DNA of 64,000 bases, from positions 109,967 through 173,966 of the forward strand of contig NZ_QXIR01000005.1 in assembly GCF_003581585.1 (NCBI RefSeq), in the 5' to 3' direction. A program made the translations under genes and the position numbers. The notes beneath the pieces were generated by a model, which saw nothing but the letters and a program-made list of their open reading frames with translations, made no database searches and had not been told where the DNA came from. Every line of letters begins with the position of its first letter. The first letter of the stretch is position 1. This document shows, one piece after another, positions 34,860-45,219 of this stretch. The DNA comes from Bacillus salacetis (GTDB lineage: Bacteria; Bacillota; Bacilli; Bacillales; Bacillaceae_B).

Positions 34860-35438
34860 ATGCAAACATTTTTAATTCTTATTTCTTTTATTTTGAACAT
34901 AGCAGCACTTCTGGCAATTGTCATTCTTTATACCAGGCAGAACCGGCTGCTGGAGATAGAAAAACAACAAGGGAAAACCGTTAAGGAGATGGAAGATTTG
35001 ATATCTTCTTATCTGCTTGAAATGAAAGAGGATAATGATCGGTTCATCCGGCAGTTCGAGGCGGTAAAAGAAAGTAAAACTGAAGATGAAACTGAACACC
35101 GGCAGGAAAAAGTCGAAAAGATCAGACAAGCTGCAGCGAAGGTTCTGCAGAATGAAAGTCTCCCTTCAGAACCGGATGAAGATAACGATTTGCACCGCAG
35201 CCAGTCATACATGCGCCTGAATGCAGTGAAAGCATACTCCTTAAAGAACAAGAACGGGCAGGCTTCCAATGTGGCTGATAATTCCTCTGAACTCATTCAT
35301 TCGGATGAAGACCCGCTGTTGGCCCAGGTCCAGTCCCTTCAAGAAAAGGGGTACACGGTGGAGGAAGCAGCCAGGGAATTGGGCAGGGGAGTCACGGAAA
35401 TTGAACTGTTATTGAAGTTTCGACAAAATCAAAAATAA
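34860..35438 (+). CDS. swrB: swarming motility protein SwrB
   Basis: A 192-residue single-pass membrane protein: N-terminal helix (FLILISFILNIAALLAIVILY, residues ~3-23), then a charged cytoplasmic coiled coil and a C-terminal helix-turn-helix-like segment (QVQSLQEKGYTVEEAARELGRGVTEIELLLKFRQ). In B. subtilis SwrB promotes assembly of the export apparatus and SigD activity. It is the last gene of the fla/che operon; length and sequence vary between species, so the call rests on position, topology and C-terminal similarity. Confidence 0.85.
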   Translation: MQTFLILISFILNIAALLAIVILYTRQNRLLEIEKQQGKTVKEMEDLISSYLLEMKEDNDRFIRQFEAVKESKTEDETEHRQEKVEKIRQAAAKVLQNESLPSEPDEDNDLHRSQSYMRLNAVKAYSLKNKNGQASNVADNSSELIHSDEDPLLAQVQSLQEKGYTVEEAARELGRGVTEIELLLKFRQNQK

Positions 35439-35443
35439 ATTTC

Positions 35444-35472
35444 TTGATTGCTGTTATTGATTGTGCTATATT
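35444..35472 (+). promoter_or_regulatory. strong sigma-A promoter of rpsB-tsf
   Basis: TTGATT (35444-35449), 17 bases, then TATATT (35467-35472), with TG at 35464-35465 forming an extended -10. It starts 5 bases after the swrB stop. The leader to rpsB is about 110 bases. Confidence 0.75.
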
Positions 35473-35478
35473 AATTAA

Positions 35479-35590
35479 CGGTGTGATTACACACGCTTAT
35501 AGGATCCTGGCGGAAGGTGCTTTAAACAAGTTTCTGCCTGGAGATGATCATGAGCGGAGGAAAATAAAAACCAATTAGGAGGAAACACAC
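35479..35590 (+). other. rpsB 5' leader
   Basis: About 110 transcribed, non-coding bases precede rpsB. They include GTGTGATTACACAC (35482-35495), a near-perfect dyad that can form a short hairpin, and two AGGAGG-like sites (GCGGAGG and TTAGGAGG). Long leaders on ribosomal protein genes often bind their own product, but I recognise no described S2 leader motif here. Confidence 0.4.
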
Positions 35591-36301
35591 ATGTCAGTAA
35601 TTTCTATGAAACAATTGCTAGAAGCTGGTGTTCATTTCGGCCACCAAACTCGCCGATGGAACCCAAAAATGAAGAAATACATCTTCACAGAGCGTAACGG
35701 CATCTACATCATCGACCTTCAAAAGACAGTCAAGAAGGTTGAGGAAGCTTATAACTTCGTTAAGGAACTGGCTGGCAACGGCGGAAAAGTTCTTTTCGTA
35801 GGTACAAAGAAACAAGCACAGGAATCTGTGAAAGAAGAAGCAGAACGTGCTGGAATGTACTTCATTAACCAACGCTGGTTAGGTGGTACACTGACTAACT
35901 TCGAAACAATTCAAAAGCGTATCTCCCGTCTTAAGCAAATCGAAAAGATGGAAGAAGACGGAACTTTTGAAGTTCTTCCGAAGAAAGAAGTAGTCCAACT
36001 TAAAAAAGAACATGAGCGTCTAGTCAAATTCCTAGGCGGAATTAAAGATATGCAAGAACTTCCTGATGCACTGTTCATCATTGATCCTCGTAAAGAGCGC
36101 ATCGCAGTTGCGGAAGCACGCAAATTGAACATCCCTATCGTTGGTATCGTTGATACAAACTGTGATCCGGATGAAATCGATGTTGTTATCCCTGCAAATG
36201 ATGATGCAATCCGTGCGGTTAAACTTCTTACTTCAAAAATGGCTGACGCTATCCTTGAAGCTAAGCAAGGCGAAGAAGCAGCTGTTCCTGCTGCTGAGTA
36301 A
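35591..36301 (+). CDS. rpsB: 30S ribosomal protein S2
   Basis: A 236-residue S2 protein needed to recruit S1-type contacts to the 30S head-body junction. Family blocks [51 protein letters not shown] and [27 protein letters not shown] are present. AGGAGGAAACAC precedes the ATG. Codon use is strongly biased, as expected for a highly expressed gene. It is followed by a terminator and then tsf. Confidence 0.99.
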   Translation: MSVISMKQLLEAGVHFGHQTRRWNPKMKKYIFTERNGIYIIDLQKTVKKVEEAYNFVKELAGNGGKVLFVGTKKQAQESVKEEAERAGMYFINQRWLGGTLTNFETIQKRISRLKQIEKMEEDGTFEVLPKKEVVQLKKEHERLVKFLGGIKDMQELPDALFIIDPRKERIAVAEARKLNIPIVGIVDTNCDPDEIDVVIPANDDAIRAVKLLTSKMADAILEAKQGEEAAVPAAE

Positions 36302-36398
36302 TTAAAAGCATTAAAAGACCGGCTTATATGGAAGACAGATAATCTGCACCTTACTTTAGCAGAAACTGCTGTGGATCATACTTGGTACGGTTGATCTG

Positions 36399-36436
36399 AA
36401 AAGGTGATGAGTGGATAACCCTTATCACCTTTTTTT
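36399..36436 (+). terminator. terminator between rpsB and tsf
   Basis: AAAAGGTGATGAG (36399-36411) pairs with CTTATCACCTTTT (36421 onward, one G-U) and the stem runs into seven T. It would reduce read-through from rpsB into tsf, as in other bacteria where the two are differentially expressed. Confidence 0.85.
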
Positions 36437-36496
36437 AAAAACCAGAGTACAAGCATACCTATGCTTACATAATATAACTAAAGGAGGACTATCATT

Positions 36497-37381
36497 ATGG
36501 CAATTACTGCGCAAATGGTAAAAGAACTTCGTGAAAAAACTGGCGCTGGAATGATGGATTGTAAAAAAGCTTTACAAGAAACTGATGGCGACATGGACAA
36601 AGCAATTGATTTTCTTCGTGAGAAAGGTATCGCAAAGGCAGCCAAAAAGGCTGACCGTATTGCAGCAGAAGGTTCAACTTTCATTCAAAGCGAAGGAAAC
36701 ACTGCAGTTATTCTTGAAGTGAACGCTGAAACGGATTTCGTTGCAAAGAACGAAAACTTCCAAAATGTTGTTAAAGATCTTTCTCATCACCTGCTGACAA
36801 ACAAGCCGGCTGATGTTGAAGAAGCTCTTGACCAAAAAATGGACAACGGAAGCACGGTAGGCGAGTACATCAACTCCGCTATCGCTAAAATTGGTGAAAA
36901 GATCACTCTTCGCCGCTTCGCAATCCGCACTAAAACAGATGCTGACGCTTTTGGCGAGTACCTGCACATGGGCGGAAGAATCGGTGTATTGACTGTTGTG
37001 GAAGGTACTACCGATGCTGATGCTGCAAAAGATGTTGCAATGCATGCAGCTGCTTTGAACCCTAAGTATGTTTCCCGCGACCAGGTTTCTGAAGAGGAAG
37101 TTGAGCGTGAGCGTGAAGTTCTTACTCAGCAAGCTCTTAATGAAGGGAAACCTGAAAATATCGTAGCTAAAATGGTTGAAGGACGCCTTGGCAAGTTCTT
37201 TGAAGATGTGTGTATCCTTGATCAGCCTTTCGTTAAGAATCCTGATCAAAAAGTACGCCAATTCCTTGAATCTAAAGGTGCTGTACTAAAAGACTTCGTA
37301 CGCTATGAAGTTGGGGAAGGCCTTGAAAAACGCCAGGAAAACTTTGCTGATGAAGTAATGAGCCAAGTAAATAAGAAGTAA
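36497..37381 (+). CDS. tsf: translation elongation factor Ts
   Basis: A 294-residue nucleotide exchange factor for EF-Tu. The N-terminal signature [21 protein letters not shown] and the core [13 protein letters not shown] are exact family motifs. AAAGGAGG precedes the ATG. It follows rpsB, from which it is separated by a terminator, and a second terminator follows. Confidence 0.99.
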   Translation: MAITAQMVKELREKTGAGMMDCKKALQETDGDMDKAIDFLREKGIAKAAKKADRIAAEGSTFIQSEGNTAVILEVNAETDFVAKNENFQNVVKDLSHHLLTNKPADVEEALDQKMDNGSTVGEYINSAIAKIGEKITLRRFAIRTKTDADAFGEYLHMGGRIGVLTVVEGTTDADAAKDVAMHAAALNPKYVSRDQVSEEEVEREREVLTQQALNEGKPENIVAKMVEGRLGKFFEDVCILDQPFVKNPDQKVRQFLESKGAVLKDFVRYEVGEGLEKRQENFADEVMSQVNKK

Positions 37382-37407
37382 CCCACAGGGTCTGCTTTAT
37401 ACAAAAA

Positions 37408-37436
37408 AGGGAACACACTGTGTGTTCCCTCTTTTT
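37408..37436 (+). terminator. intrinsic terminator after tsf
   Basis: AGGGAACACA (37408-37417), a 3-base loop and TGTGTTCCCT (37421-37430) form a perfect 10-bp stem, followed by CTTTTT. Confidence 0.92.
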
Positions 37437-37487
37437 CAAAGCCTTGAACACCAGAGTCAAAAAAATCAACTACATATGGAGGTTCAA

Positions 37488-38213
37488 ATGGGCATTCCAA
37501 AGTACAAAAGAGTAGTATTAAAATTAAGTGGTGAAGCATTAGCCGGTGAACAAGGGTTCGGCCTTAGCCCGGCAATCATCAAAAGTGTGGCGGAAGATGT
37601 AAAGGAGATTGCTGAACTGGATGTTGAAGTTGCCGTCGTAGTAGGCGGAGGAAACATCTGGCGAGGCAAGGTCGGCAGTGAAATGGGAATGGACCGTGCC
37701 TCTGCGGATTATATGGGAATGCTTGCAACAGTCATGAATTCCTTGGCGCTTCAGGACAGCCTGGAACAACTTGGTGTAGAAACAAGGGTCCAGACCTCCA
37801 TTGATATGCGCCAGGTTGCCGAACCTTATATCCGACGCAGGGCGATTCGCCATCTGGAGAAAAAACGAGTTGTCATATTTGCTGCCGGAACAGGAAATCC
37901 TTACTTCTCAACTGATACGACTGCTGCCTTAAGAGCTGCGGAAATTGAAGCGGAAGTCATCCTTATGGCTAAAAACAATGTGGATGGGGTTTATACTGCT
38001 GATCCTAAAATGGATGAAAATGCTGTGAAATACGATGAATTGTCTTACCTTGAAGTGATTAAAGAAGGTCTGGCAGTCATGGATTCCACTGCTTCGTCCT
38101 TATGCATGGACAATGATATTCCACTGATTGTCTTCTCGATTGCAGAAGATGGTAACATTAAACGAGCTGTTATGGGTGAATCAATCGGAACAATAGTTAG
38201 GGGGAAAGTATAA
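37488..38213 (+). CDS. pyrH: uridylate (UMP) kinase
   Basis: A 241-residue amino-acid-kinase-fold enzyme converting UMP to UDP. It shows [46 protein letters not shown] and [10 protein letters not shown]. The frame is open from 37422, inside the tsf terminator, but ATG 37488 with TGGAGG about 6 bases upstream is the real start. It overlaps frr by one base. Confidence 0.98.
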   Translation: MGIPKYKRVVLKLSGEALAGEQGFGLSPAIIKSVAEDVKEIAELDVEVAVVVGGGNIWRGKVGSEMGMDRASADYMGMLATVMNSLALQDSLEQLGVETRVQTSIDMRQVAEPYIRRRAIRHLEKKRVVIFAAGTGNPYFSTDTTAALRAAEIEAEVILMAKNNVDGVYTADPKMDENAVKYDELSYLEVIKEGLAVMDSTASSLCMDNDIPLIVFSIAEDGNIKRAVMGESIGTIVRGKV

Positions 38214-38770
38214 TGCCAAGTCAAACCATGTCCAATACAAAAGAACGAATGACAAAAGCAATCCAAACTTTCACGAGAGAGCTGGCTTCTATCCGTGCGG
38301 GAAGAGCTAATGCATCTCTTCTTGACAAGATCAATGTAGACTATTACGGAGCTCCTACCCCGGTTAACCAATTAGCCGGCATTTCCGTTCCTGAAGCAAG
38401 GATGCTGGTCATCCAGCCTTACGATAAATCTGCTTTGGGAGATATCGAAAAAGCAATCATGAAATCCGATTTGGGAATCACTCCTACCAGCGATGGAAAC
38501 ATCCTGCGCATAGTGATTCCACAGCTTACTGAAGAGCGTCGTAAAGATCTTGTGAAACTTGTAAAGAAAGAGTCTGAAGACGCGAAGGTTGCCATCCGCA
38601 ATATCCGCCGCGATGCCAATGATGACCTGAAGAAATTGGAGAAGAATGGCGAAATCACAGAGGATGACCTTCGTGGTTACTCTGACGACGTTCAGAAGAT
38701 GACGGATGAACATATCAGCCAGATCGATTCCATTGCCAAAGATAAAGAAAAGGAAATCCTGGAAGTCTGA
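38213..38770 (+). CDS. frr: ribosome recycling factor
   Basis: A 185-residue RRF that splits post-termination ribosomes with EF-G. The family pattern [28 protein letters not shown] and the C-terminal helical hairpin ([17 protein letters not shown]; [19 protein letters not shown]) are clear. The ATG overlaps the pyrH TAA and has GGGGGA upstream. A terminator follows. Confidence 0.98.
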   Translation: MPSQTMSNTKERMTKAIQTFTRELASIRAGRANASLLDKINVDYYGAPTPVNQLAGISVPEARMLVIQPYDKSALGDIEKAIMKSDLGITPTSDGNILRIVIPQLTEERRKDLVKLVKKESEDAKVAIRNIRRDANDDLKKLEKNGEITEDDLRGYSDDVQKMTDEHISQIDSIAKDKEKEILEV

Positions 38771-38786
38771 TTCCGTTTATTCAGTT

Positions 38787-38814
38787 AAAAACCCTCTGCC
38801 CAGGGGGTTTTTTT
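38787..38814 (+). terminator. intrinsic terminator after frr
   Basis: AACCCTCT pairs with AGGGGGTT across a short loop (one G-U) and is followed by seven T. It separates pyrH-frr from uppS. Confidence 0.88.
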
Positions 38815-39099
38815 CATCTTATGGAATCCAGCATACTTATATGTGCAGCTTACAGTGGATGAAAGCAGGATTAATAGTCCAATGAATATTTTGAATTAAA
38901 TACATAACTCCAATGGAACAGAGTATTTCCTGTTTTTTAAAGATAAATATACATATTTTTGATATGATAGTAGGGAAAAAAGTATTTCGAATCAATTTCA
39001 TAGTTGTTTGAACTGGCGAAACAGGCCATGCTAAGGGATAGGTCTGTCTAAAACATCATAGAAATGAAATTGATACTAATGTTTTGTGGAGGATCAATT
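38815..39099 (+). other. uppS upstream region
   Basis: Together with the terminator this makes a 329-base gap without a gene. It is A+T-rich. A -10-like TATGAT lies at 38963-38968, but no good -35 stands at the right spacing, so the uppS promoter is not confidently located. No riboswitch or T-box core was recognised. Confidence 0.4.
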
Positions 39100-39894
39100 A
39101 TGTTAAATAAAATGAAATTATGGAAAAGTCAAAAGGATAAGACAGAGTTTGACGAAAAATTTCATGAAGTCTTAAAGCATCGAATCCCTAATCATATCGC
39201 AATAATCATGGATGGCAATGGCAGGTGGGCAAAGAAGAGGGCTCTCCCAAGGATTGCTGGCCATCATGAAGGCATGAAAGTAGTGCGTAAAATCACAAGA
39301 ATGGCAAATTCACTTGGAGTCAAGACGCTGACTTTATATGCTTTCTCTACAGAAAATTGGAAAAGACCCAAATTGGAAGTGGATTATCTGATGAAGCTTC
39401 CCGAGGAGTTTCTCGGTACCTTCCTGCCTGAACTCATTGAAGAGAACGTTAAAGTTACAATGATGGGCTACGAGGACAAACTGCCAGCACATACAGCAAA
39501 TGCAATTAAAAAAGCAATGAAGGAAACAGAGCATAATGATGGACTGATTTTGAACTTTGCTTTGAATTACGGAAGCCGTTTTGAAATCATCGAAGCTGTC
39601 AAAGATGTCTTAAATGATGTCAGCAATGGTATAATAGATAAAAATCAATTAAATGAAGAAACATTTTCAAATTATTTAATGACCAAGGACCTTTCAGACC
39701 CCGACTTGTTGATACGGACAAGCGGTGAAATCCGCTTGAGTAATTTCATGTTATGGCAGCTCGCCTACACAGAATTCTGGTTTACGCCGGTGCTTTGGCC
39801 TGATTTTCAGGAGGAACATCTGCTCGAAGCCATAGAGACTTATCAGGGAAGATCCAGAAGGTTCGGCGGTATACAAAGCGAGGAATTAGAATGA
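39100..39894 (+). CDS. uppS: undecaprenyl pyrophosphate synthase
   Basis: A 264-residue cis-prenyltransferase that makes the C55 lipid carrier for cell-wall synthesis. The catalytic Asp38 is in IAIIMDGNGRWAKKR; other motifs are TLYAFSTENWKRP and LLIRTSGEIRLSNFMLWQ. An upstream in-frame start at 39064 is less likely than ATG 39100, which has TGGAGG 7 bases before it and gives the usual N-terminus. It overlaps cdsA by 4 bases. Confidence 0.98.
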   Translation: MLNKMKLWKSQKDKTEFDEKFHEVLKHRIPNHIAIIMDGNGRWAKKRALPRIAGHHEGMKVVRKITRMANSLGVKTLTLYAFSTENWKRPKLEVDYLMKLPEEFLGTFLPELIEENVKVTMMGYEDKLPAHTANAIKKAMKETEHNDGLILNFALNYGSRFEIIEAVKDVLNDVSNGIIDKNQLNEETFSNYLMTKDLSDPDLLIRTSGEIRLSNFMLWQLAYTEFWFTPVLWPDFQEEHLLEAIETYQGRSRRFGGIQSEELE

Positions 39895-40685
39895 AACAAA
39901 GAATACTTACCGGTGTTGTAGCAGCGGCGGTGTTTTTGCCAATCGTCCTGTTTGGGGGCACTCCCTTCCTTATATTGACATACTTGATAGCCACAATCGG
40001 CTTGTATGAAGCGCTGAAAATGAGGAACCTGAAATTAGTATCAATACCAGGATTCATTTCTATTGCACTTTTATGGATTTTTTTACTTCCTGATCAATAT
40101 ATTGATGTTATAGAGGATATCGGTTATAGCAAAATTGAACTTGCCCTGTTAGCGGTCCTGTTGTTCTTGACCTATACTGTGGCAGCAAAGAATCGGTTTT
40201 CGTTCGATGATGTTGCGTTTTCCATCCTTGCGACTTTATATGTTGGAATAGGGTTTTACTATTTTATCGAAACAAGGAATGCGGAAGCCGGAGTCCAGTT
40301 TGTCTTTTATTCGCTGTTCTTGATTTGGGCAACGGATTCAGGGGCTTATTTTATTGGACGGGCCTATGGAAAGAGAAAGCTGTGGCCTGATATCAGCCCT
40401 AACAAAACCATCGAAGGCTCTATAGGCGGAGTGGTATGTGCAATGATCGTTGCCATCATCTTCACCTTTGTTGCAGATGTTGATATTTCAATACCCAAGT
40501 TATTGATCGTATCTGCGGTTTTATCTGTTTTCGGACAAATAGGCGATTTAGTGGAATCAGCCTTAAAACGGCATTATGATGTTAAGGATTCAGGTCAACT
40601 GCTGCCGGGCCATGGTGGTATTCTTGATCGATTCGATAGTTTGTTATTCGTACTTCCCCTTCTTCATTTCTTAAATGTGCTTTAG
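39891..40685 (+). CDS. cdsA: phosphatidate cytidylyltransferase (CDP-diglyceride synthase)
   Basis: A 264-residue integral membrane enzyme converting phosphatidic acid and CTP to CDP-diacylglycerol. It has about seven hydrophobic segments and the family signature near the C-terminus: SALKRHYDVKDSGQLLPGHGGILDRFDS. It starts in the uppS stop (ATGA), so the two are translationally coupled. Confidence 0.97.
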   Translation: MKQRILTGVVAAAVFLPIVLFGGTPFLILTYLIATIGLYEALKMRNLKLVSIPGFISIALLWIFLLPDQYIDVIEDIGYSKIELALLAVLLFLTYTVAAKNRFSFDDVAFSILATLYVGIGFYYFIETRNAEAGVQFVFYSLFLIWATDSGAYFIGRAYGKRKLWPDISPNKTIEGSIGGVVCAMIVAIIFTFVADVDISIPKLLIVSAVLSVFGQIGDLVESALKRHYDVKDSGQLLPGHGGILDRFDSLLFVLPLLHFLNVL

Positions 40686-40742
40686 AACAATGATGCAGGG
40701 ATTCAACACAGACCAGAATGGCAATTTGCAGGGGTGATGATA

Positions 40743-41894
40743 ATGAAGAAAATCAGTTTAATGGGTGCAACAGGATCCATCGGATTACAGACCCTGGATG
40801 TTATCAAGGAAAATAAGGAACAGTTTAAACTTACAGCGATTTCGGCGGGCAGGAACATTGCCGAAACAAAAAAGATTATTACGGAATTCCAGCCTCAATT
40901 GGTTTCCGTTCAATTGAAGGAAGATGCCCTTTCTTTGAGAAATGAGGTGCCATCAGGAACAAAAATTGTATGGGGTGAAGAAGGGCTGCTTGAAGTTGCC
41001 TGCCATCAGGATGCAGATATATTAGTCAATGCCGTTCTCGGGAGTGTCGGACTGTATCCGACACTCCAGGCAATAGAGGCGGGGAAAACCATTGCGATTG
41101 CAAACAAGGAAACCCTTGTTACTGCAGGCCATATAGTCATGGAAGCCGCCAAGAAACATGGTGTGGATCTCTTGCCTGTTGATAGCGAGCATTCAGCCAT
41201 TTTCCAATGTCTCCAGGGAGAAAACCAGAAGGATATAGAATCCCTTATCATCACGGCTTCCGGGGGCAGTTTCAGGGACCGGGCCAGATCAGAACTGGAA
41301 GGCGTCACAGTGAAAGATGCTCTTAACCACCCGAATTGGTCCATGGGAGCCAAGATTACAATCGATTCAGCCACCATGATGAATAAAGGGCTGGAAGTCA
41401 TTGAGGCTCATTGGTTATTCAACATTCCGTTTGAGGGTATCAAAGTCTTATTGCATAGAGAAAGTATTATCCATTCCATGGTTGAATTCCATGACAGTTC
41501 AGTAATGGCACAACTTGGCACACCTGATATGAGGGTGCCGATCCAATATGCGCTTACTTATCCTGAACGGCTCGAAAGGCCAAAGGCTGGAAGATTGAAT
41601 TTGGCCGAGATTGGAAAGCTTCACTTTGAGGATATGGATTTTGAACGGTTTCGATGTTTAAAATATGCATTTGAAGCAGGGGAGGCAGGAGGTTCACTGC
41701 CGGCTGTGCTGAATGCTGCAAATGAAGCAGCTGTATCAAGGTTTCTGAATGGGGAAATTTCTTTCTTGCAGATCGAGGCTTTGATAGAAAAAGCCCTCGA
41801 AAAGCATGAGTTGATTAAGCAGCCTGATCTGGATACAATCAAACTCATTGACTCAGAAACGAGGAATTTCATTAAGAAAGTCAGCTTCAATTAA
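40743..41894 (+). CDS. dxr: 1-deoxy-D-xylulose 5-phosphate reductoisomerase
   Basis: A 383-residue NADPH-dependent enzyme, the first committed step of the MEP isoprenoid pathway that feeds UppS. The Rossmann motif GATGSIG is at residues 8-14. Metal and substrate blocks [25 protein letters not shown] and [27 protein letters not shown] are complete. ATG 40743 is chosen over 40734/40737, because GGGGTGATG acts as the Shine-Dalgarno. Confidence 0.98.
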   Translation: MKKISLMGATGSIGLQTLDVIKENKEQFKLTAISAGRNIAETKKIITEFQPQLVSVQLKEDALSLRNEVPSGTKIVWGEEGLLEVACHQDADILVNAVLGSVGLYPTLQAIEAGKTIAIANKETLVTAGHIVMEAAKKHGVDLLPVDSEHSAIFQCLQGENQKDIESLIITASGGSFRDRARSELEGVTVKDALNHPNWSMGAKITIDSATMMNKGLEVIEAHWLFNIPFEGIKVLLHRESIIHSMVEFHDSSVMAQLGTPDMRVPIQYALTYPERLERPKAGRLNLAEIGKLHFEDMDFERFRCLKYAFEAGEAGGSLPAVLNAANEAAVSRFLNGEISFLQIEALIEKALEKHELIKQPDLDTIKLIDSETRNFIKKVSFN

Positions 41895-42041
41895 GCATTT
41901 TATACTTGGAGCAGTGAGCCCTGAATAAAGCAAAGACAGACTCATTGTTCCGGTCTGTTTCAAAAAGGCATTACTGAGAAATGGCATTATTTTGTTTCAC
42001 AATGATTTCATCTATATATCATTACAAAGGTGGTTTTTTAT

Positions 42042-43298
42042 TTGCAGACAGTGATAGCCTTTATTGTGATTTTTGGCGCACTTGTTTTCTTCCATGAGTT
42101 AGGGCATTTAATCTTTGCAAAGAGGGCGGGAATCATGTGCCGGGAATTTGCAATCGGTTTCGGTCCGAAAGTATTTTCTTATAAAAAATCGGAAACGACC
42201 TATACAATCCGCCTGCTCCCGCTTGGAGGGTTTGTACGTATGGCGGGCGAAGATCCGGAGATGGTGGATATTAAGCCTGGCTACCGGGTAGGATTGGTCC
42301 TGAATGAAGATGAAACCATTCAAAAGATCATTCTGAATAACAAGGACAAATATCCAAACCTGCGGGTATTGGAAGTAGAAGAAAGCGATCTAGAACATAA
42401 CCTTTTCATAAAGGGCTTTGAAGACGGGGAGGAAGAGACAAAGACTTTCCCGATCAGCAGAGATGCTGTAATCATCGAGGATGGAGTCGAAACCCAGGTT
42501 GCTCCATGGGACCGCCAATTCGCTTCAAAAACACTTGGCCAAAGAGCAATGGCTATTTTTGCAGGACCGCTTTTCAACTTTATCCTTGCATTTGTCATCT
42601 TTTTATTGGTCGGGTTACTGCAAGGTGTTCCGGTAAATGAACCTCTGCTTGGAAAGCTCACCGAAGACGGTGCGGCGCGGGAAGCCGGTTTGCAGCAGGG
42701 AGATGAAGTGGTGAGCATAGATGGCAACGAAATTTCCACTTGGGAAGACATCGTTGCCATCATTCAAAAGCATCCTGGCGACCAGCTGTTGTTTACAGTA
42801 GACAGAAACGGTAACACGGAAGAAGTGTCCGTCACTCCGAAGCCGCAGGTGATCGAGGATCAGGAAATCGGCATCATCGGGGTTCACAGCCCGGTTGAAA
42901 AATCCCCTTTGAAAGTGATCAGCAATGGTTTCGAACAAACGTATGAATGGACTAAGTTGATATTCGTCATGCTTGGCAAACTGGTCACAGGACAGTTCTC
43001 AATTGATGCTTTATCAGGCCCTGTCGGCATTTATCAATCAACTGATATTGTTGCCCAATCGGGTATTTATTACCTGATGAGGTGGGGCGCCATTCTCAGC
43101 ATCAACTTGGGAATAATGAACCTGCTTCCGATACCTGCCCTGGACGGGGGGAGGTTGATGTTTTTTGCAGTGGAAGCTGTAAGGGGAAAACCGGTCGACC
43201 GCCAGAAAGAAGGTATGGTCCATTTCATCGGGTTCGCTCTTCTCATGGTATTGATGCTGGTAGTTACCTGGAATGATATACAGAGGTTCTTCCTGTAG
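42042..43298 (+). CDS. rasP: site-2 intramembrane metalloprotease RasP (RseP)
   Basis: A 418-residue S2P protease that, in B. subtilis, cleaves the anti-sigma RsiW and remnant signal peptides. The zinc motif His18-Glu19-x2-His22 (FFHELGH) lies in the first transmembrane helix, a PDZ domain lies around residues 190-270, and the third metal ligand is in NLLPIPALDGGRL. TTG 42042 is preferred over GTG 42030, which lies within AAAGGTGG. The product then starts MQTVIAFIVIFG, as in homologues. Confidence 0.95.
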   Translation: MQTVIAFIVIFGALVFFHELGHLIFAKRAGIMCREFAIGFGPKVFSYKKSETTYTIRLLPLGGFVRMAGEDPEMVDIKPGYRVGLVLNEDETIQKIILNNKDKYPNLRVLEVEESDLEHNLFIKGFEDGEEETKTFPISRDAVIIEDGVETQVAPWDRQFASKTLGQRAMAIFAGPLFNFILAFVIFLLVGLLQGVPVNEPLLGKLTEDGAAREAGLQQGDEVVSIDGNEISTWEDIVAIIQKHPGDQLLFTVDRNGNTEEVSVTPKPQVIEDQEIGIIGVHSPVEKSPLKVISNGFEQTYEWTKLIFVMLGKLVTGQFSIDALSGPVGIYQSTDIVAQSGIYYLMRWGAILSINLGIMNLLPIPALDGGRLMFFAVEAVRGKPVDRQKEGMVHFIGFALLMVLMLVVTWNDIQRFFL

Positions 43299-43320
43299 GA
43301 ATTGTTAAAGAGCAAGAAGA

Positions 43321-43353
43321 GAGAATGAACCTGTTCGTTCTCTTTTCTTTTTA
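43321..43353 (+). terminator. intrinsic terminator after rasP
   Basis: AGAGAATGAAC (43321-43331), a 2-base gap and GTTCGTTCTCT (43334-43344) pair, then TTTCTTTTT follows. The innermost pairs will open to make a workable loop. Confidence 0.85.
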
Positions 43354-43426
43354 AAATTTTGTGCATGGTTACACCAATTCTTTAACGAACAGTGCACCAA
43401 CCAAATAATAAATGAGGTGGTAGGAT

Positions 43427-45133
43427 ATGAAACAAAGTATGACGCTGATCCCGACTTTAAGGGAAGTCCCTGCAGATGCGGACGTGAAGAGTCACCAGCA
43501 GTTATTGAGGGCAGGTTTTATCAGACAAAATGCCAGCGGAATTTACAGTTTTCTTCCGCTTGGACGAAAAGTCCTTCAGAAAGTCGAAGAGATAATACGT
43601 GAAGAAATGGTGAATGCAGGCGGAGCCGAATTATTAATGCCTGCATTGCAGCAAGCAGAATTATGGCAGGAATCAGGAAGATGGAATACATATGGACCGG
43701 AATTGATGAGATTGGAAGATAGACATAACCGGAACTTTGCTTTGGGGGCGACTCACGAAGAGGTTATCACGTCCCTTGTGCGCGATGAAATCAAATCTTA
43801 TAAAAAGCTGCCATTGACATTGTTCCAGATTCAGACCAAATTCCGTGATGAGAAACGGCCGCGCTTTGGGCTCTTGAGGGGCAGGGAGTTCATTATGAAG
43901 GATGCATACTCCTTCCACTCTTCTTACGAAAGCCTGGATGAAACGTATGAAAAGATTTTTCAAGCATACCAGAATGTTTTCCGCCGTTGCGGGTTGAATT
44001 TCAGGGCTGTCATTGCTGATTCGGGAGCAATGGGAGGAAAGGATACTCATGAATTCATGGTCCTTTCTGATATTGGGGAAGACACGATTGCCTACTCTGA
44101 TACCTCCCAGTATGCGGCAAACATTGAGATGGCGCCAGTTGTTACAAAGTATAAAGAGTCAACGGAAGCAAAGAAAGACTTAGAGAAGGTTGAAACTCCA
44201 GGGAAGAAGACCATTGAAGAGGTCAGCAGCCATTTACAGACTGGAAAAGATAAGTGTATCAAGTCGCTCTTGTTCAAAGCGGATGAAGAATTTGTGCTTG
44301 TCATTGTACGCGGTGACCACGAAGTAAATGATATCAAGGTCAAAAATCTCCTTGATGCTTCAGTTGTTGAATTGGCGACTGCTGAAGAAACAAAGGAAAT
44401 ATTGGATGCTCCATTTGGCTCGATTGGACCAGTAAATAGTAAAGCTGGTGTGAAGATCATAGCGGATGAAGCAATAAAATATCTTATTAATGCAGTGTGT
44501 GGCGCTAATCAAGAAGGGTTACATTATACGAATGTAAATATCGAGAGAGACTTCAAAGTGGATCAATTTGCCGATTTAAGATTCATTCAGGAAGGCGACC
44601 CGTCCCCTGATGGTGAAGGGACAATTCAATTTGCCAAGGGAATCGAGGTAGGGCACGTCTTTAAATTAGGAACAAGATACAGTGATGCTATGGGTGCGCA
44701 GTACCTCGATGAAAATGGCAGGGCTCAATCGATGATTATGGGCTGCTATGGAATTGGTGTTTCCCGTACTCTTGCAGCGGTAGCTGAACAGTATAGTGAC
44801 GAAAGCGGGCTGCAATGGCCGGCAAGCCTGACGCCTTTTGATCTGCACATCATTCCTGTCAACATCAAGAATGATGAGCAAAGAGAGCTGGCGGATCAGC
44901 TTTATAAAGAGCTGAAGGATCAGCGTTTCGACGTCCTGCTTGATGACCGCCAGGAGCGTCCGGGAGTTAAATTCACTGATTCCGATCTTATCGGACTGCC
45001 TTTCAGGGTGACAGTAGGCAAGAAAGCTTCAGAAGGTATCGTGGAAGTGAAAGTTAGAAAAACAGGCGACGTCATCGAAGTCCATAAAGATGAACTCGCA
45101 GCAAGACTGCAGGAATTATTTCGCAATCAATAA
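43427..45133 (+). CDS. proS: prolyl-tRNA synthetase
   Basis: A 568-residue bacterial-type (ProS type I) class II synthetase. Motif 1 region ([21 protein letters not shown]), motif 2 ([26 protein letters not shown]) and motif 3 ([17 protein letters not shown]) are present, with the editing (YbaK-like) insertion between motifs 2 and 3 and a C-terminal anticodon-binding domain. GAGGTGG precedes the ATG. I see no T-box leader in the 128 bases upstream. Confidence 0.98.
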   Translation: MKQSMTLIPTLREVPADADVKSHQQLLRAGFIRQNASGIYSFLPLGRKVLQKVEEIIREEMVNAGGAELLMPALQQAELWQESGRWNTYGPELMRLEDRHNRNFALGATHEEVITSLVRDEIKSYKKLPLTLFQIQTKFRDEKRPRFGLLRGREFIMKDAYSFHSSYESLDETYEKIFQAYQNVFRRCGLNFRAVIADSGAMGGKDTHEFMVLSDIGEDTIAYSDTSQYAANIEMAPVVTKYKESTEAKKDLEKVETPGKKTIEEVSSHLQTGKDKCIKSLLFKADEEFVLVIVRGDHEVNDIKVKNLLDASVVELATAEETKEILDAPFGSIGPVNSKAGVKIIADEAIKYLINAVCGANQEGLHYTNVNIERDFKVDQFADLRFIQEGDPSPDGEGTIQFAKGIEVGHVFKLGTRYSDAMGAQYLDENGRAQSMIMGCYGIGVSRTLAAVAEQYSDESGLQWPASLTPFDLHIIPVNIKNDEQRELADQLYKELKDQRFDVLLDDRQERPGVKFTDSDLIGLPFRVTVGKKASEGIVEVKVRKTGDVIEVHKDELAARLQELFRNQ

Positions 45134-45180
45134 ATAAGGATTTTATGATAAGATAGTAAGTAATTCGTAGAATTCCTGAA

Positions 45181-45219
45181 GACAACAGGGTCTGATCATG
45201 TGGTCAGCCCCTGTTGTTC
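45181..45219 (+). terminator. intrinsic terminator after proS
   Basis: GACAACAGGG and CTGA (45181-45195) pair with TCAG and CCCTGTTGTT (45204-45218), forming a stem of about 14 bp with a small bulge. A strict T-run is lacking (TTCTATA follows), but the hairpin is strong. Confidence 0.75.

Noticed and set aside
43299..43426. T-box leader before proS
   Set aside because: No AGGGTGGNACCGCG-type core and too short a leader; only the rasP terminator is seen.
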